A DNA stretch of 64,000 nucleotides from Roseibium suaedae (GCF_900142725.1 NZ_FRBW01000007.1:1-64000), one strand, 5' to 3'. Shown: positions 26,806-35,642, numbered from the stretch's first letter. Notes: generated by a model not told the origin, from the letters alone. Translations and numbers: made by a program.

Positions 26806-27111
26806 ATGGTTGCGCGCATCTATCGTCCGGCCAAGACGGCCATGCAGTCGGGCAAGGGCAAGACCCAGCGCTGGGTCCTTGACTATGAGCCGGAAGTTGC
26901 ACGTTCGGTCGAGCCCCTCATGGGCTATACATCCTCCTCTGACATGAAGCAGCAGATCCGTCTGTTCTTCGAAGACAAGGACGATGCTGTCGCCTACGCG
27001 AAGCGCAACGGCATTCCCTTCCGCGTGGAAGAGCCGCGCGAGCGCACGGTTCGCGGTGCGTCTTATTCCGACAACTTCAAGTTCACCCGGAACGCCCCCT
27101 GGACCCACTGA
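26806..27111 (+). CDS. NADH:ubiquinone oxidoreductase NDUFS4-type (18 kDa) subunit
   Basis: A 101-residue accessory subunit of respiratory complex I. ARIYRPAKTAMQSGKGKTQRWVLDYEPE followed by PLMGYTSSSDMKQQIRLFF and the C-terminal YSDNFKFTRNAPWTH is the full ETC_C1_NDUFS4 domain, restricted largely to mitochondria and alphaproteobacteria. The chosen start matches the usual MVARIY N-terminus; upstream in-frame ATGs would add up to 45 non-conserved residues. The main nuo operon is not in this window. Confidence 0.9.
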   Translation: MVARIYRPAKTAMQSGKGKTQRWVLDYEPEVARSVEPLMGYTSSSDMKQQIRLFFEDKDDAVAYAKRNGIPFRVEEPRERTVRGASYSDNFKFTRNAPWTH

Positions 27112-27135
27112 GGTCTGCGCTTCCTGGTAAACTCT

Positions 27136-27158
27136 CCGGGCAAAGTTTCCTTGCCCGG
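27136..27158 (+). terminator. Hairpin between the NDUFS4 gene and tRNA-Arg
   Basis: CCGGGCAA pairs perfectly with TTGCCCGG across seven bases, 24 bases after the stop codon. No T-run follows, so its role as a terminator is uncertain. Confidence 0.5.
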
Positions 27159-27163
27159 CCTAC

Positions 27164-27240
27164 GGCCCCGTAGCTCAGCTGGATAGAGCACTCGCCTTCT
27201 AAGCGAATGGTCACAGGTTCGAATCCTGTCGGGGTCGCCA
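27164..27240 (+). tRNA. tRNA-Arg (anticodon TCT)
   Basis: The sequence starts GGCCCCGTAGCTCAGCTGG, has the anticodon arm TCGCC-TTCTAAG-CGA with TCT in the loop, the T-arm AGGTTCGAATCCT and an encoded CCA. It is 77 bases long. It marks the left edge of an AT-rich accessory stretch. Confidence 0.96.
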
Positions 27241-27424
27241 CCTCCCTTTGAACTGTTGTTAATTCCAATTACTTAACCGCAGGTGCGGCGAAATATTTCG
27301 CTTACGCGGATTCATCCACTCGGTGTGACCTGCTCCCCTGACAAGTCCGCGGTTTGAGGTTAGCCTGTTCTCCAAACGAGGAGACCAAGCTCTTCGGGAC
27401 CAATAGATTTCTGCATTTTCGGAC

Positions 27425-28210
27425 CTACTGTGTAAGGCAAATCGAAAAGCTATCAGATTGATCCTTTATGCTCCGCAGGTCATTTATCAGCGACCTTCGG
27501 AAGTCTGCGCTATATGTTAGAATGCCAGCACTGCTGTTAAGAGTGCACTGAGGATTTGTGATGTGACCAATTTCCTTATTGCAAACAACTATTCCTTCGA
27601 CCCTTCCATTTACTTTTAGGACAAAGTAATCATCTCTATCTTTCCAGTTTTTTGGCATCTCTGAAGATGTAAATTCTTCCAAGCCATTGTCCGTGTGGTT
27701 CATGAAATTCAATTCCGGCCGAGGCTTTTTCAAACCGATCCCCGCGGTTATGTAAATTCGCTCCCATACATCCAGGGAGTGGAGCTGGTTGACCAGCAGC
27801 CTGAAATGGGTCTCCATTCCTGGTCCAATGTTCTTGGCCTTATAGGTTTCGCGACCTACTGGACGTCCTGTAAATACGTCGATGTCAAACAGTTCACTCG
27901 TTTTCACCCGCTGCTTTTGTGTCTCGCGCGCAACAGGCATGCCAAAAATCATCAGTTCGTTCAGATACGCAGGATCGAACCGAATTTTGGTCCTCTTGGA
28001 ACCGTATGGCTCATTCGAAATTATCGTTTCGAACAACTGACCGTGGCGATAGCGGTTGCAGTCAATTTGTCCAGCAAAAGAATGGCTCGAAAAGACTGTT
28101 GCAACGATCCAAATCACTACGAGATGGTTGGAGTAATAACGAATGTAACAAAGCGAAAATTTAAGAAATTTATAATGTTTCTTTTTCCAAAGCTCATAAT
28201 ATAGTTTCAT
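27425..28210 (-). CDS. Hypothetical exported protein (orphan)
   Basis: A 261-residue protein that I do not recognise. It starts with a long basic stretch (YELWKKKHYKFLK) and then a hydrophobic segment HLVVIWIVATVFSSHSFAGQ, which looks like a signal peptide with an extended n-region or a signal anchor. The mature part has four cysteines (DCNRY, VVCNKE, QCTLN, SICLTQ) that could form disulfides in the periplasm. The ATG has AAGG 7 bases upstream. It is AT-rich and lies in the accessory island. Confidence 0.55.
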   Translation of the reverse strand: MKLYYELWKKKHYKFLKFSLCYIRYYSNHLVVIWIVATVFSSHSFAGQIDCNRYRHGQLFETIISNEPYGSKRTKIRFDPAYLNELMIFGMPVARETQKQRVKTSELFDIDVFTGRPVGRETYKAKNIGPGMETHFRLLVNQLHSLDVWERIYITAGIGLKKPRPELNFMNHTDNGLEEFTSSEMPKNWKDRDDYFVLKVNGRVEGIVVCNKEIGHITNPQCTLNSSAGILTYSADFRRSLINDLRSIKDQSDSFSICLTQ

Positions 28211-28240
28211 CCGATCGCCTTTATGCCGCATCTTCGGAAA

Positions 28241-28357
28241 AAACAATCACTTTGGGCGGCCTTATGACCAATAGTGACCGGTTTCATCAGATTGCGCAAC
28301 TTCGGGTTATGTATCAGTGTTCCGGGTCGTTTCGTTCGGCGAAGTGCGACCCTGCCT
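28241..28357. repeat. Degenerate dispersed repeat, copy A
   Basis: This segment matches 30228-30338 over about 110 bases at roughly 75-80 percent by eye, including an identical 21-base run (28272-28292 against 30253-30273) and the shared tail GTGCGACCCTGCC. On the minus strand both copies can be read as similar peptide fragments (RQGRT(S/T)P(N/K)E...SDETGH), broken by stops, so the repeat may be a decayed coding end of a mobile element. No terminal inverted repeats or target duplication were seen. Confidence 0.6.
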
Positions 28358-28616
28358 GATTGTCTTCTCAGTTATATCCTGGAGGTGAAGCTTGGCATTC
28401 TTGATCAGGATATCCTCTATGATGTTTGCACGAGCGCGTTGAGTGCCGAGCGCCAGAGCTTTGAACTTGGCGCTCTGCTGGTAGAGGTTGAGAACCGGCC
28501 AAGTGAACCGCATTGGGTATGCCCGAGGCCGTTTGGTCTAAGTTATGCAGCCCTGGCTGAATTGGTCTGATTCTGAAGAGACTGATACGCCAAAGGAGCA
28601 TTTGCTTCTGACATTG

Positions 28617-29075
28617 CTATCGCCAGTTCGAAATGATTTCAGAGAAATTCGTTGAGATATTATAACTCATAATGCCTTCTGGAAAACCTCTCTGGTGTTT
28701 GAATGCAACTACGTTAAAGAAAATAATTCCTTTTTGATTCTTTAATTCAAATAAATATCTATCAATGACGCTTGAAATATTAGTTGATGCTATCAATCTG
28801 CATTGATTAAAACCGCTTGATGAGATATTTTTTAGGCCGTTGATGAGATTGTTCTTTTCATCATCTGAAAGGTGTATGTTCTTATCTGAGATTTTTAAAA
28901 ATTTCTCATATTCCCCGCTCGTTAAATTGGCTATCGCCTGAGATACATCCGTATGTTCATGTCCGTCTAATCCCAAGCAATTAGATTGCGCTTGCAACGC
29001 AGTGTTTGAATAAGGCGTGATAAGTGCAGCAAGTGTGATCGCTATAATTAAGTTAACCGGCTTCAGGCGTCCCAT
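28617..29075 (-). CDS. Hypothetical secreted protein (orphan)
   Basis: A 152-residue protein of unknown family. It has a clear Sec signal peptide (VNLIIAITLAALITPYSNTALQAQS). The mature part contains two cysteines (SNCLGL and NQCRLI) and ends IISNWR. AAAGGG lies about 11 bases before the ATG. It is strongly AT-rich and lies beside repeat copy A. Confidence 0.5.
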   Translation of the reverse strand: MGRLKPVNLIIAITLAALITPYSNTALQAQSNCLGLDGHEHTDVSQAIANLTSGEYEKFLKISDKNIHLSDDEKNNLINGLKNISSSGFNQCRLIASTNISSVIDRYLFELKNQKGIIFFNVVAFKHQRGFPEGIMSYNISTNFSEIISNWR

Positions 29076-29612
29076 TTCATTTTATCCCTTTGTCAATCTT
29101 ATAGATAATTGCCACCCAAAGGCTTCATCTCAAATCGGCGGAAGAGGAAAACACTTTGGATGGCCTCCAAGTCGTTGGTGATGGGCATAACTAGCTTGGT
29201 GCAACTCCTGTTCCTGATCCGGTGTGCCAATCCTTGCAAAAGGCAAAATGCGACTATCCTGCTAGCATGCTTATTCCACGTTCTGGGGCGAAGTGTAGAC
29301 CTTGAACATTGGTCTGAAAGACGCCCTCGCAAAGGCCGCACTCTCCAGTAAGACCATAGAGTCAGTTGGGTGGACAGGTGCAGCTCTCAGTCGTTACTTC
29401 TGTGAACGGCATCTTAGTCCATGCTGGATCCGTCATTGCTTTCTCGAAAGAACTTTCACCCTCTTCTCTGAAAACAGAATGTCCTTGAAGAAAGTGCATT
29501 CGTGGGAGGTGTGGACGAGATCTGGGGCGGGGGGGGCTATTTATTGGGCTTTAATCAAAATTTATACCTCCTGAGGTGCTGATTTCGCAGCTGCGGGAGG
29601 GAGGTCATCGCG
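29076..29612. other. Gene-free, possibly decayed sequence
   Basis: About 540 bases of mixed composition with only short frames on both strands and no supported gene. The higher GC content in its middle suggests remnants of a foreign gene, but no family could be recognised. Confidence 0.35.
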
Positions 29613-29789
29613 ATGAAGCAGGGGGTATCTGCCGTTCCAGATTTTCGCAATGGAGGTCTTCAGGAAGATCCGGACCTTTGCCTTCGGAGCATGGAGGCTG
29701 CGAGCGCCAATCTTGAAACTACCAAAAGAGCTTACCCTGATCCTGAGATGATCGCTCAGGAGGAGTGCATCACGATCATTACGGCCTGA
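29613..29789 (+). CDS. Possible small protein
   Basis: A 58-codon frame reading MKQGVSAVPDFRNGG... and ending ITIITA. It is preceded by GGGAGGGAGG at a spacing of about 7 bases, an unusually good ribosome-binding site for this otherwise decayed stretch. There is no recognised domain or signal peptide. It could equally be a chance frame inside a degenerated gene. Confidence 0.3.
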   Translation: MKQGVSAVPDFRNGGLQEDPDLCLRSMEAASANLETTKRAYPDPEMIAQEECITIITA

Positions 29790-30227
29790 TTGGGCTTGTG
29801 AAGCCGTTGGGCAAAGAGGGCGTCGGCGATCTTCCTTGGCATCGGGTTCCTGGATGACAGCTTTTTGCGTCAGGGGAACGAGACTTCAGTGCCGATCGGA
29901 CTTGTCAGGGGTGCGCGAGGTATCTCCTAGGTGTTGTGCCTTTTTGCACCGTCGGACTGAGAACAGGGTGCGGATAATAGATATTGGTGGAAGGAGTATA
30001 ATCATGAGTAGCATCGTTTGCGTGTATCTTGTCTGGTCAAGTTCCTTAATGAACGTAAGGTAGAAAAGAGAGGTAAATATCCAGAGGTATAATTCTGATC
30101 TGTGTATCTTCCAGGCGTCTTTCAGCAGATATTGTATTCCCTCGTTATAGATTTTCCTTTATTTTTATAGTGAGGCGTTCTGGAAATATTTTCCGTCCAT
30201 GGATGTCACTCCACCTCGGCCAAAATA

Positions 30228-30338
30228 ATCAATTTGGGAAGGGCGTGACCATTAGTGACCGGTTTCATCAGATGGGCTCAACTTCGGGTTCTGGATCAGT
30301 GTTCCGGTCGCTTCTTTCGGCGTAGTGCGACCCTGCCG
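30228..30338. repeat. Degenerate dispersed repeat, copy B
   Basis: The second copy of the repeat at 28241-28357, in the same orientation and about 2 kb away. It differs by scattered substitutions and small indels. The surrounding 700 bases (29790-30481) hold no supported gene. Confidence 0.6.
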
Positions 30339-30481
30339 CAGAAATGTGATCCGATAGCTCTTGAGGCGATATTCAGTGAACAAAACTGCATACATGCAAA
30401 TGTTTTCGTCACAGTTCTGGTGGGTTTATTGGGGAGGGCAATTATTTTGGTTTGCGCCTGAGAATTCTAAGTCTGTCGTAT

Positions 30482-30673
30482 TTATTTGTTTCCATTGTAA
30501 ATATTTCTTCCAATTTTGAATAGGTGGTAAAACATAATCGATGTTGATATCGGTAAAATAGTTAAGAATACAATCGCATTGTAAGGGTGATTTAATAGGA
30601 AAAATGATATGGATGAGGCTATCGCGCAAACCACGATGTTGGTAAAAAATTTTATCATTAGTTCAAGATTCAT
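30482..30673 (-). CDS. Small hydrophobic protein
   Basis: A frame of 63 residues with two predicted membrane helices (FFTNIVVCAIASSISFFLL and AIVFLTILPISTSIMFYHLF) and a basic C-terminus (KIGRNIYNGNK). AGG lies 7 bases before the ATG. It is very AT-rich. It follows another small membrane protein gene on the same strand after about 100 bases. Function unknown. Confidence 0.4.
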   Translation of the reverse strand: MNLELMIKFFTNIVVCAIASSISFFLLNHPYNAIVFLTILPISTSIMFYHLFKIGRNIYNGNK

Positions 30674-30776
30674 AGTTTAACCTATGATGTGTTTGTGGTT
30701 ATGCTTCAGGAGTGAATTATTTTTTATCTGGATGGGGAAATATTATTATTACATTTGTTTTTTTCAGGCGAGCAGG

Positions 30777-31034
30777 TCAGTCTCTCCAGATAATTGGATT
30801 TCCTTTTAATTTTTCAATATCGTTTCCTTTTACCGCTATGCGAATAACTATATTTACCATCGTAAATGATATTCCGAATAGGAATGTCGGAAATAGTGTA
30901 ATTAGCATAATCCAAAGCACTGATTCTGGTATTTTTATGTAATTTATAAAATTTTGTCCTGAGGATATTGTGATAACTGCGGCGAAATCGACAAGAAAAA
31001 CACAAGATAATATTAATGAGGTCTTCTTTTTCAT
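30777..31034 (-). CDS. Small membrane protein
   Basis: An 85-residue frame with two hydrophobic segments (LILSCVFLVDFAAVITI and VLWIMLITLFPTFLFGISFTMVNIVIRI) separated by a short polar loop, and a charged tail (KGNDIEKLKGN). AAGAGA lies 4 bases before the ATG. It is strongly AT-rich. It may form a small unit with the hydrophobic protein downstream. No family recognised. Confidence 0.45.
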   Translation of the reverse strand: MKKKTSLILSCVFLVDFAAVITISSGQNFINYIKIPESVLWIMLITLFPTFLFGISFTMVNIVIRIAVKGNDIEKLKGNPIIWRD

Positions 31035-31118
31035 GTTTTCTCTTTTGATTTTTTCGTTCGTTGATGATTTAAATTATTAGTTGTTTATGGCTTGGTATAC
31101 TAGCACTGAAAATTATAT

Positions 31119-32240
31119 GTGTGTTGGCTAGTTGATGTGTCGATAGGTTTTGTGGACTATTCCCTAGTCGTTGACCTGAAAAACCTGCATCCAAGCTTTT
31201 CACTAATTTCCCTCTTTACATCAGGGAAACTGACGGGCGCCGCGCTGGAAGGTGAGGGAAGGCTTGCCAAAATCAACGTTGCCATTGCCCGTGAACAGCT
31301 ACGTCGCCATCTGGATATTGGCCAGATGCTGGGCAACGGGATCGATACCCGCCTCTCAAAACCTGCGAGCTCGGGAAGATCTTCGAAACCCAAGTCTGGA
31401 GCCTTTGCACAACCTCCTGAAAGCTTCCTTTCTTCAGGAGGCCCAAACTTGGAGCCGGTCGAAGATCAGCTCAAGCGTGAGCGCCTGTTTCAGGTGCAGA
31501 TCAGAAGCCGGAAGGCGGCTGAAGATGAGCAGGCCCGGAAGGGGCGCTTCACTGACACGGAAGAGGTGCGGGCCGCAAACATGCGGATCGCCGGGGAAAT
31601 GATCCAGACCTTTGGGGGCGCCTTGCCGACAATGGCGGCGGCAGTCGCTTCAAGGTTTGAGGTGCCTGTGCGCGAATTTCTGCATCTGCTCCGGACCGAG
31701 TTCACAAACATTCGGGCAAAGGAGGCTGAACAGTTGAGGGAGAGGGCCTGGGAGCATACGTTAATCGATGACGTCGTCGGGCAGGCCTATGAGGCAGCTG
31801 GGGAGTCTCCTCCTTGGAGGGAGTTGCGCGATTGCGCATTAGGTTCGGACTATGCGAGAGGCCAGATCCCCGCGGGAGCGGTGATCCTGACACTTGGTGT
31901 CGACGTACAGGATGAACGGTGTGAGTGGCATCTGGATGGCTGGGATCAGGACCTTCGACGCTATGTCGTCGATTATGGTGTTGTGCCTTGCTACATCGGG
32001 GAGAAGGAAACCCACAAAGAGCTTGATGCTGTAGTCAATCAAACATGGGTCAATGCCTACGTGTATCGGCTCGAGCTGGACATGACGCGATCGACGGAAA
32101 TGCATACGCGGCTGAAGTCCTGGGGCTGGGTAAAGCGGTATGCCAAGCATCTTTTATCGCGAGCTGAGGTGGGAATTCAAAATGCTCTCATTTGTTTCCT
32201 TTTTGTTCCTGTTGTTGAAGGCATGTTGATTGTTCGCTGA
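31119..32240 (+). pseudogene. Prophage terminase remnant: small-subunit and GpA large-subunit pieces joined in one frame
   Basis: The open frame is a mosaic. The first ~35 residues are AT-rich and unrelated. From about residue 36, GKLTGAALEGEGRLAKINVA and the helical stretch up to FEVPVREFLHLLRTEFTNIRAKEAEQ match a phage small-terminase type. Directly after this, DDVVGQAYEAAGESPPWRELRD and GAVILTLGVDVQDERCEWHLDGW match the middle of the large terminase GpA; the GpA ATPase region is absent, so an internal deletion fused the two genes. Further on, bases 32087-32119 read AIDGNAYAAEV in another frame, as GpA should, and 32121 onward returns to WGWVKRY in the first frame: a one-base loss near 32087 and one extra base at 32120. 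The end is again unrelated. Confidence 0.75.
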
Positions 32241-32304
32241 TTTTTCTCCACAGGTCCAAAAACGTCTTGATCTGTGGGCCTTTGCCGCGTAAACGAAAGT
32301 CACC

Positions 32305-32394
32305 GGAGAGGTGGCCGAGTGGTCGAAGGCGCTCCCCTGCTAAGGGAGTAGACGGGGAACCGTCTCGAGGGTTCGAATCCCTTCCTCTCCGCCA
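32305..32394 (+). tRNA. tRNA-Ser (anticodon GCT)
   Basis: A 90-base class II tRNA starting GGAGAGGTGGCCGAGTGG. The anticodon arm is CTCCC-CTGCTAA-GGGAG with GCT in the loop, the long variable arm (GACGGGGAACCGTC) forms its own stem, and CCA is encoded. It marks the right edge of the accessory island. Confidence 0.96.
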
Positions 32395-32418
32395 CTTTCC
32401 TCTCTAGAATGTTATTTT

Positions 32419-32440
32419 ATCCGGCAATCGCCGGATTTTG
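32419..32440 (+). terminator. Terminator after tRNA-Ser
   Basis: ATCCGGC pairs perfectly with GCCGGAT over AATC and is followed by TTTTG, 25 bases after the tRNA. Confidence 0.75.
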
Positions 32441-32807
32441 TCGTTTTAAAAACCTGTATCCTTGCCCGCCAAGTGACCCGTTTCGTAGATTTTACGATCA
32501 AGTGCAAAATGGGCGATGGCTTCCCGCGGTCCATGCCTTTGCTGACAGGTTGGGCTGTTTTGAGGTGAAGAAGTTCCACTCGAATTGCCACATGAATGGC
32601 AAGTCTGGCCTTGCTCATTGAGCTAACTGCGGGGTCTTGGACTGTGGCGGCGCCCGGAGTGGGAGGGGCGCCCACACGATGTGATGGATCGCATGGTTGC
32701 GCCAGTCGTTTCAGTTTCCGCAAGCCAGTCCCTTACCCAGCATTGAAATTGCCCTTTGTCCGCCGGTCGGGCTCCTCATGCCGACAGGATGCAGGAGGGA
32801 CCTGGCT
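32441..32807. other. Gene-free stretch before the siderophore transporter locus
   Basis: About 370 bases with no supported gene on either strand, and no repeat seen. It separates the tRNA-Ser transcript from the convergent end of fhuB. Confidence 0.4.
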
Positions 32808-34760
32808 TCAACGTCCTTTCCGGGAGAGCAGCCAGAGGAAGTAGGGGCCGCCGATGAGGGCGGCGAGAACGCCGGCCGGGATCTCGTAGGGAAAGTGGAT
32901 GCTGCGGCCCAGCCAGTCGGCCGAAACCATTAGGGCAGCTCCAATCGCGGTGGCGCAGAAGGCCCGGCTGAGAGTTTTGGGCGGCGTTGTCATCGCGGCA
33001 ATGTGAGGTGCTATCAGGCCGACGAAGCTCAACGGGCCGACGATGAGGGTTGCCGCTGCCGTCAGGGTTGCCGCCAGGGACAGGAGCGTTACGCGCGCCT
33101 TCCAGGGCACGATCCCGAGCCCGCGTGCGGCCTGATCGCCCAGGGGAAGGATCTGCAGCCAGCGGGCAAAGAACGGCACGACGACAAGAGCCAGCATCAG
33201 CACGCCAGTCGCGGCAATCCCTGTTATGGCTGTGGCCCGGTAGGTCGGCCCCATGGACCAGACCAGCACATACACCGCGCGGGGATCCCCGCTCGCCAGA
33301 ACAAGCGCAATCAATGTTGCGGCGAAGGTGCCGATAGCAGCCCCTGCCAGAAGCACGGGGCCCGGAGCATGAGCCGTGTTGCGGGTGATCACCATCATCA
33401 CGGCAAAGCTTGCAAGTGCCCCTCCGATCCCGCCCATGAGAAGCGCCCCGGGAGAAAAGGTGCCGGCAAGCATCATCGTTCCGACAATGCCGAGCGCTGC
33501 GCCGGAACTGACACCGAGTCCCTCCGGGCTGGCGAGGGGGTTCCCGGTCACGGATTGCATGATGGATCCGGCCAGAGCCAGCATTGCCCCCGCGCATAGG
33601 GAAGCCAGAATCCGTGGCCAGCGGCCGGACATCAGCTCCGAAAGAGGCAGTGTGCCGATAAACAGGTGCTCGGTCAGGGAGAAGAGCGCCACGCAAAGCA
33701 GCAGCAATACGGCCACGCCCAGCATGAAATGCGCCGGGACCTTGCTGCGAGATGAGGTTGACCGGTCGCTCGCCGAAGGAACCGATGCAGGCACTTTCTT
33801 CAAGAGAAGCAAAAGCATGAATGCGCCGAAGAAGGCGGTGGCGGCTCCGGTCGGAACTTCGGCAATGTAGCGCGAGAGTACCATGACCGAACCGTCGGCC
33901 AAGAGAAGCAGAGACGCGCCAAGGACGGGCGACCAGATGAGCCGCTGCGGGAAAGTCCTGGCTCCCGCCAGACGGGCAAGGTGGGGTGCGGCCAGCCCGA
34001 CAAACGCAATCACGCCGACCCTGGCCACCACTGTTGCCGCAAGAAGCGTGGCAAGGGACAGGGCTGCCAGCCGCAATGTGCGCACCGGAATGCCGAGACT
34101 CCGTCCGCTGGCCTCGTCCAGACCGGCAATCGTCAGCGGGCGGACCAGCAGGAGGAGCAAAGGCACATAGAAAAGGAGGCGCAGGGTCAGGGCTTGAGCA
34201 TTTGAGAAATCATTCTGGATCAGTGACCCACTCGCCCAGATGAAGACCGAGCGCAGATACTCGTGATTGAAAAGCGCCAGAACCACCGAGGCTGTCCCGG
34301 CAAAGAAGCTCACGATCATGCCGGCAAGCAGCATGGTGACGGGGGAAAATCCTTGCCTTGAGGCCAGCAGGAACACGAGCCCGAGCGTTCCGAACCCTCC
34401 GGCGATGGCTGCCAGTTCGCGCAATCCCATGGAAAGTGCAGGAGCGACAAGAACAGCAATCATGATCGCCAGTTGCGCACCGGACAGAAGGCCAAGCGTG
34501 CTCGGCTCGGCCAGAGGGTTTTTCAGGATCTGCTGGAAAACGGCACCGGACAGGGCAAGGGCCGCCCCGGCAAGGATTGCAACGAAAAAGCGCGGCAGGA
34601 GTGAGTGGTGCAGATAAATTTCGCCAAAGACGGCCGTATCCGGGTCAAGGAGCGCGGCCCCCATGCGCGATAAGGGCACATGAGCACTGTAGCCGATCAG
34701 GGTGAAGGCCACGGCGGGAAGGGTCAGAAGAGTGAGAAGGAATGCGAGACGTTTGGTCAT
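32808..34760 (-). CDS. fhuB: Fe3+-hydroxamate ABC transporter permease FhuB (double-length)
   Basis: The 650-residue permease consists of two tandem FecCD-type halves. The first half contains LAGAALALSGAVFQQILKNPLAEPSTLG and the second CAGAMLALAGSIMQSVTGNPLASPEGLG, the duplicated signature expected for FhuB, which moves ferric hydroxamates through the inner membrane. The ATG overlaps the fhuD stop codon (ATGA), so translation is coupled and the start is well supported; a longer frame upstream is not used. The gene for the ATPase subunit FhuC is not found next to it. Confidence 0.93.
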   Translation of the reverse strand: MTKRLAFLLTLLTLPAVAFTLIGYSAHVPLSRMGAALLDPDTAVFGEIYLHHSLLPRFFVAILAGAALALSGAVFQQILKNPLAEPSTLGLLSGAQLAIMIAVLVAPALSMGLRELAAIAGGFGTLGLVFLLASRQGFSPVTMLLAGMIVSFFAGTASVVLALFNHEYLRSVFIWASGSLIQNDFSNAQALTLRLLFYVPLLLLLVRPLTIAGLDEASGRSLGIPVRTLRLAALSLATLLAATVVARVGVIAFVGLAAPHLARLAGARTFPQRLIWSPVLGASLLLLADGSVMVLSRYIAEVPTGAATAFFGAFMLLLLLKKVPASVPSASDRSTSSRSKVPAHFMLGVAVLLLLCVALFSLTEHLFIGTLPLSELMSGRWPRILASLCAGAMLALAGSIMQSVTGNPLASPEGLGVSSGAALGIVGTMMLAGTFSPGALLMGGIGGALASFAVMMVITRNTAHAPGPVLLAGAAIGTFAATLIALVLASGDPRAVYVLVWSMGPTYRATAITGIAATGVLMLALVVVPFFARWLQILPLGDQAARGLGIVPWKARVTLLSLAATLTAAATLIVGPLSFVGLIAPHIAAMTTPPKTLSRAFCATAIGAALMVSADWLGRSIHFPYEIPAGVLAALIGGPYFLWLLSRKGR

Positions 34761-35635
34761 GCTGATGCCAGCGCTTTCCCGAGAACAGCCGCAAAGCGCC
34801 GGGCAGAGGGCATTCCTCCGAATACCCATGTCGGCGGAATGGTGACGACCCTATCCGCACGAACAGCCGGAAGAGCCTTCCACAGGTCGCTGGAGGCCAG
34901 GGAAGAAGAGGGGCCCGGCTCGATGATGACGAGACGGGCTTCCGGGGCTCTGGCGATGGCATCAAGACCCGCGGTGGAAAATCCCCAATGATTGCCGGAC
35001 TGTATCCAGGCATTCGCAAGGCCCAGCCGATCCAGCACGTCCTGAAACAGGCTGCCGGGGCCATAGATGTCAAGCATGCGGTCATCCGCGAACTTGGCGA
35101 TGAGCAGCGGCCGGCCGTCATAGCCAGAGAGGCTCTGGCGAATGTCTTCAAGCTCGGCGTTGAAAGAGGCGAGGAATGCCTCCGCCTGCGGCTCGCGCGC
35201 CAGTCTCGTGGCGATGTCGAGCAAGCCAGCCTCCGCGAAATGAAGCGGGCGCCGCTCCGGGGTGAACAGGGGCAGCGCCAGCGTCGGAGCAATCGGTTCC
35301 AGTATGGCTGCAGAGATCCCATAGTTTGCCTGGGTCAGGATCAAGTCAGGACGAAGGGATTTCAGCAATTCGATGTTTGGCCAGGACCGCAGTCCGAGAT
35401 CGATCGTCCCGTCCGGCAGAGCGGGTGTGACGACCCTTTTCCGGTAGAGACCGGCCTCAGCGACGGCCAGAGGCGCAATCTTCAACGCCAGAAGGGTTTC
35501 TGCCCAGGGCCAGTCCAGAACGGCAATGCGGTCACTACCGGTCTGAGCCATCGCGGATCTGGGCATTGCCAGCATGGCAAGCATCGCGGCGGAAAAGCTC
35601 CGCCGCGACAGGCCCAGTCTTTCAACATGTGCCAT
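34757..35635 (-). CDS. fhuD: Iron-siderophore ABC transporter substrate-binding protein (FhuD-like)
   Basis: A 292-residue periplasmic protein with a twin-arginine-like signal (LSRRSFSAAMLAMLAMPRSAMAQ). The mature part DRIAVLDWPWAETLLALKIAPLAVAEAGLYRK and LKSLRPDLILTQANYG is the TroA/FhuD-type fold with its long connecting helix. It captures the siderophore complex released by the outer-membrane receptor and delivers it to FhuB, whose gene overlaps its end. It follows the receptor gene by 7 bases. Confidence 0.92.
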   Translation of the reverse strand: MAHVERLGLSRRSFSAAMLAMLAMPRSAMAQTGSDRIAVLDWPWAETLLALKIAPLAVAEAGLYRKRVVTPALPDGTIDLGLRSWPNIELLKSLRPDLILTQANYGISAAILEPIAPTLALPLFTPERRPLHFAEAGLLDIATRLAREPQAEAFLASFNAELEDIRQSLSGYDGRPLLIAKFADDRMLDIYGPGSLFQDVLDRLGLANAWIQSGNHWGFSTAGLDAIARAPEARLVIIEPGPSSSLASSDLWKALPAVRADRVVTIPPTWVFGGMPSARRFAAVLGKALASA

Positions 35636-35642
35636 CTTTGCC

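Larger units (their letters stand above)
27241..32304. mobile_element. AT-rich accessory island with prophage remnant between tRNA-Arg and tRNA-Ser
   Basis: From the end of tRNA-Arg to the start of tRNA-Ser the sequence becomes clearly AT-rich and gene-poor, unlike the dense GC-rich flanks. It contains orphan secreted and membrane proteins, two diverged copies of one repeat, and a decayed phage terminase sequence. No integrase and no duplicated tRNA end (att site) was found, so the boundaries are set by composition and the tRNAs only. Confidence 0.5.

Noticed and set aside
28274..28570. Short rightward frame over repeat copy A
   Set aside because: It has no ribosome-binding site or recognised domain, and the repeat's peptide traces are on the opposite strand and broken by stops.
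29836..30063. Small rightward frame rich in Cys and Arg
   Set aside because: The composition is that of non-coding sequence, and there is no ribosome-binding site.
27241..32304. Direct repeat of a tRNA 3' end marking an att site
   Set aside because: I looked for copies of the tRNA-Arg and tRNA-Ser 3' ends within the island and found none by eye.
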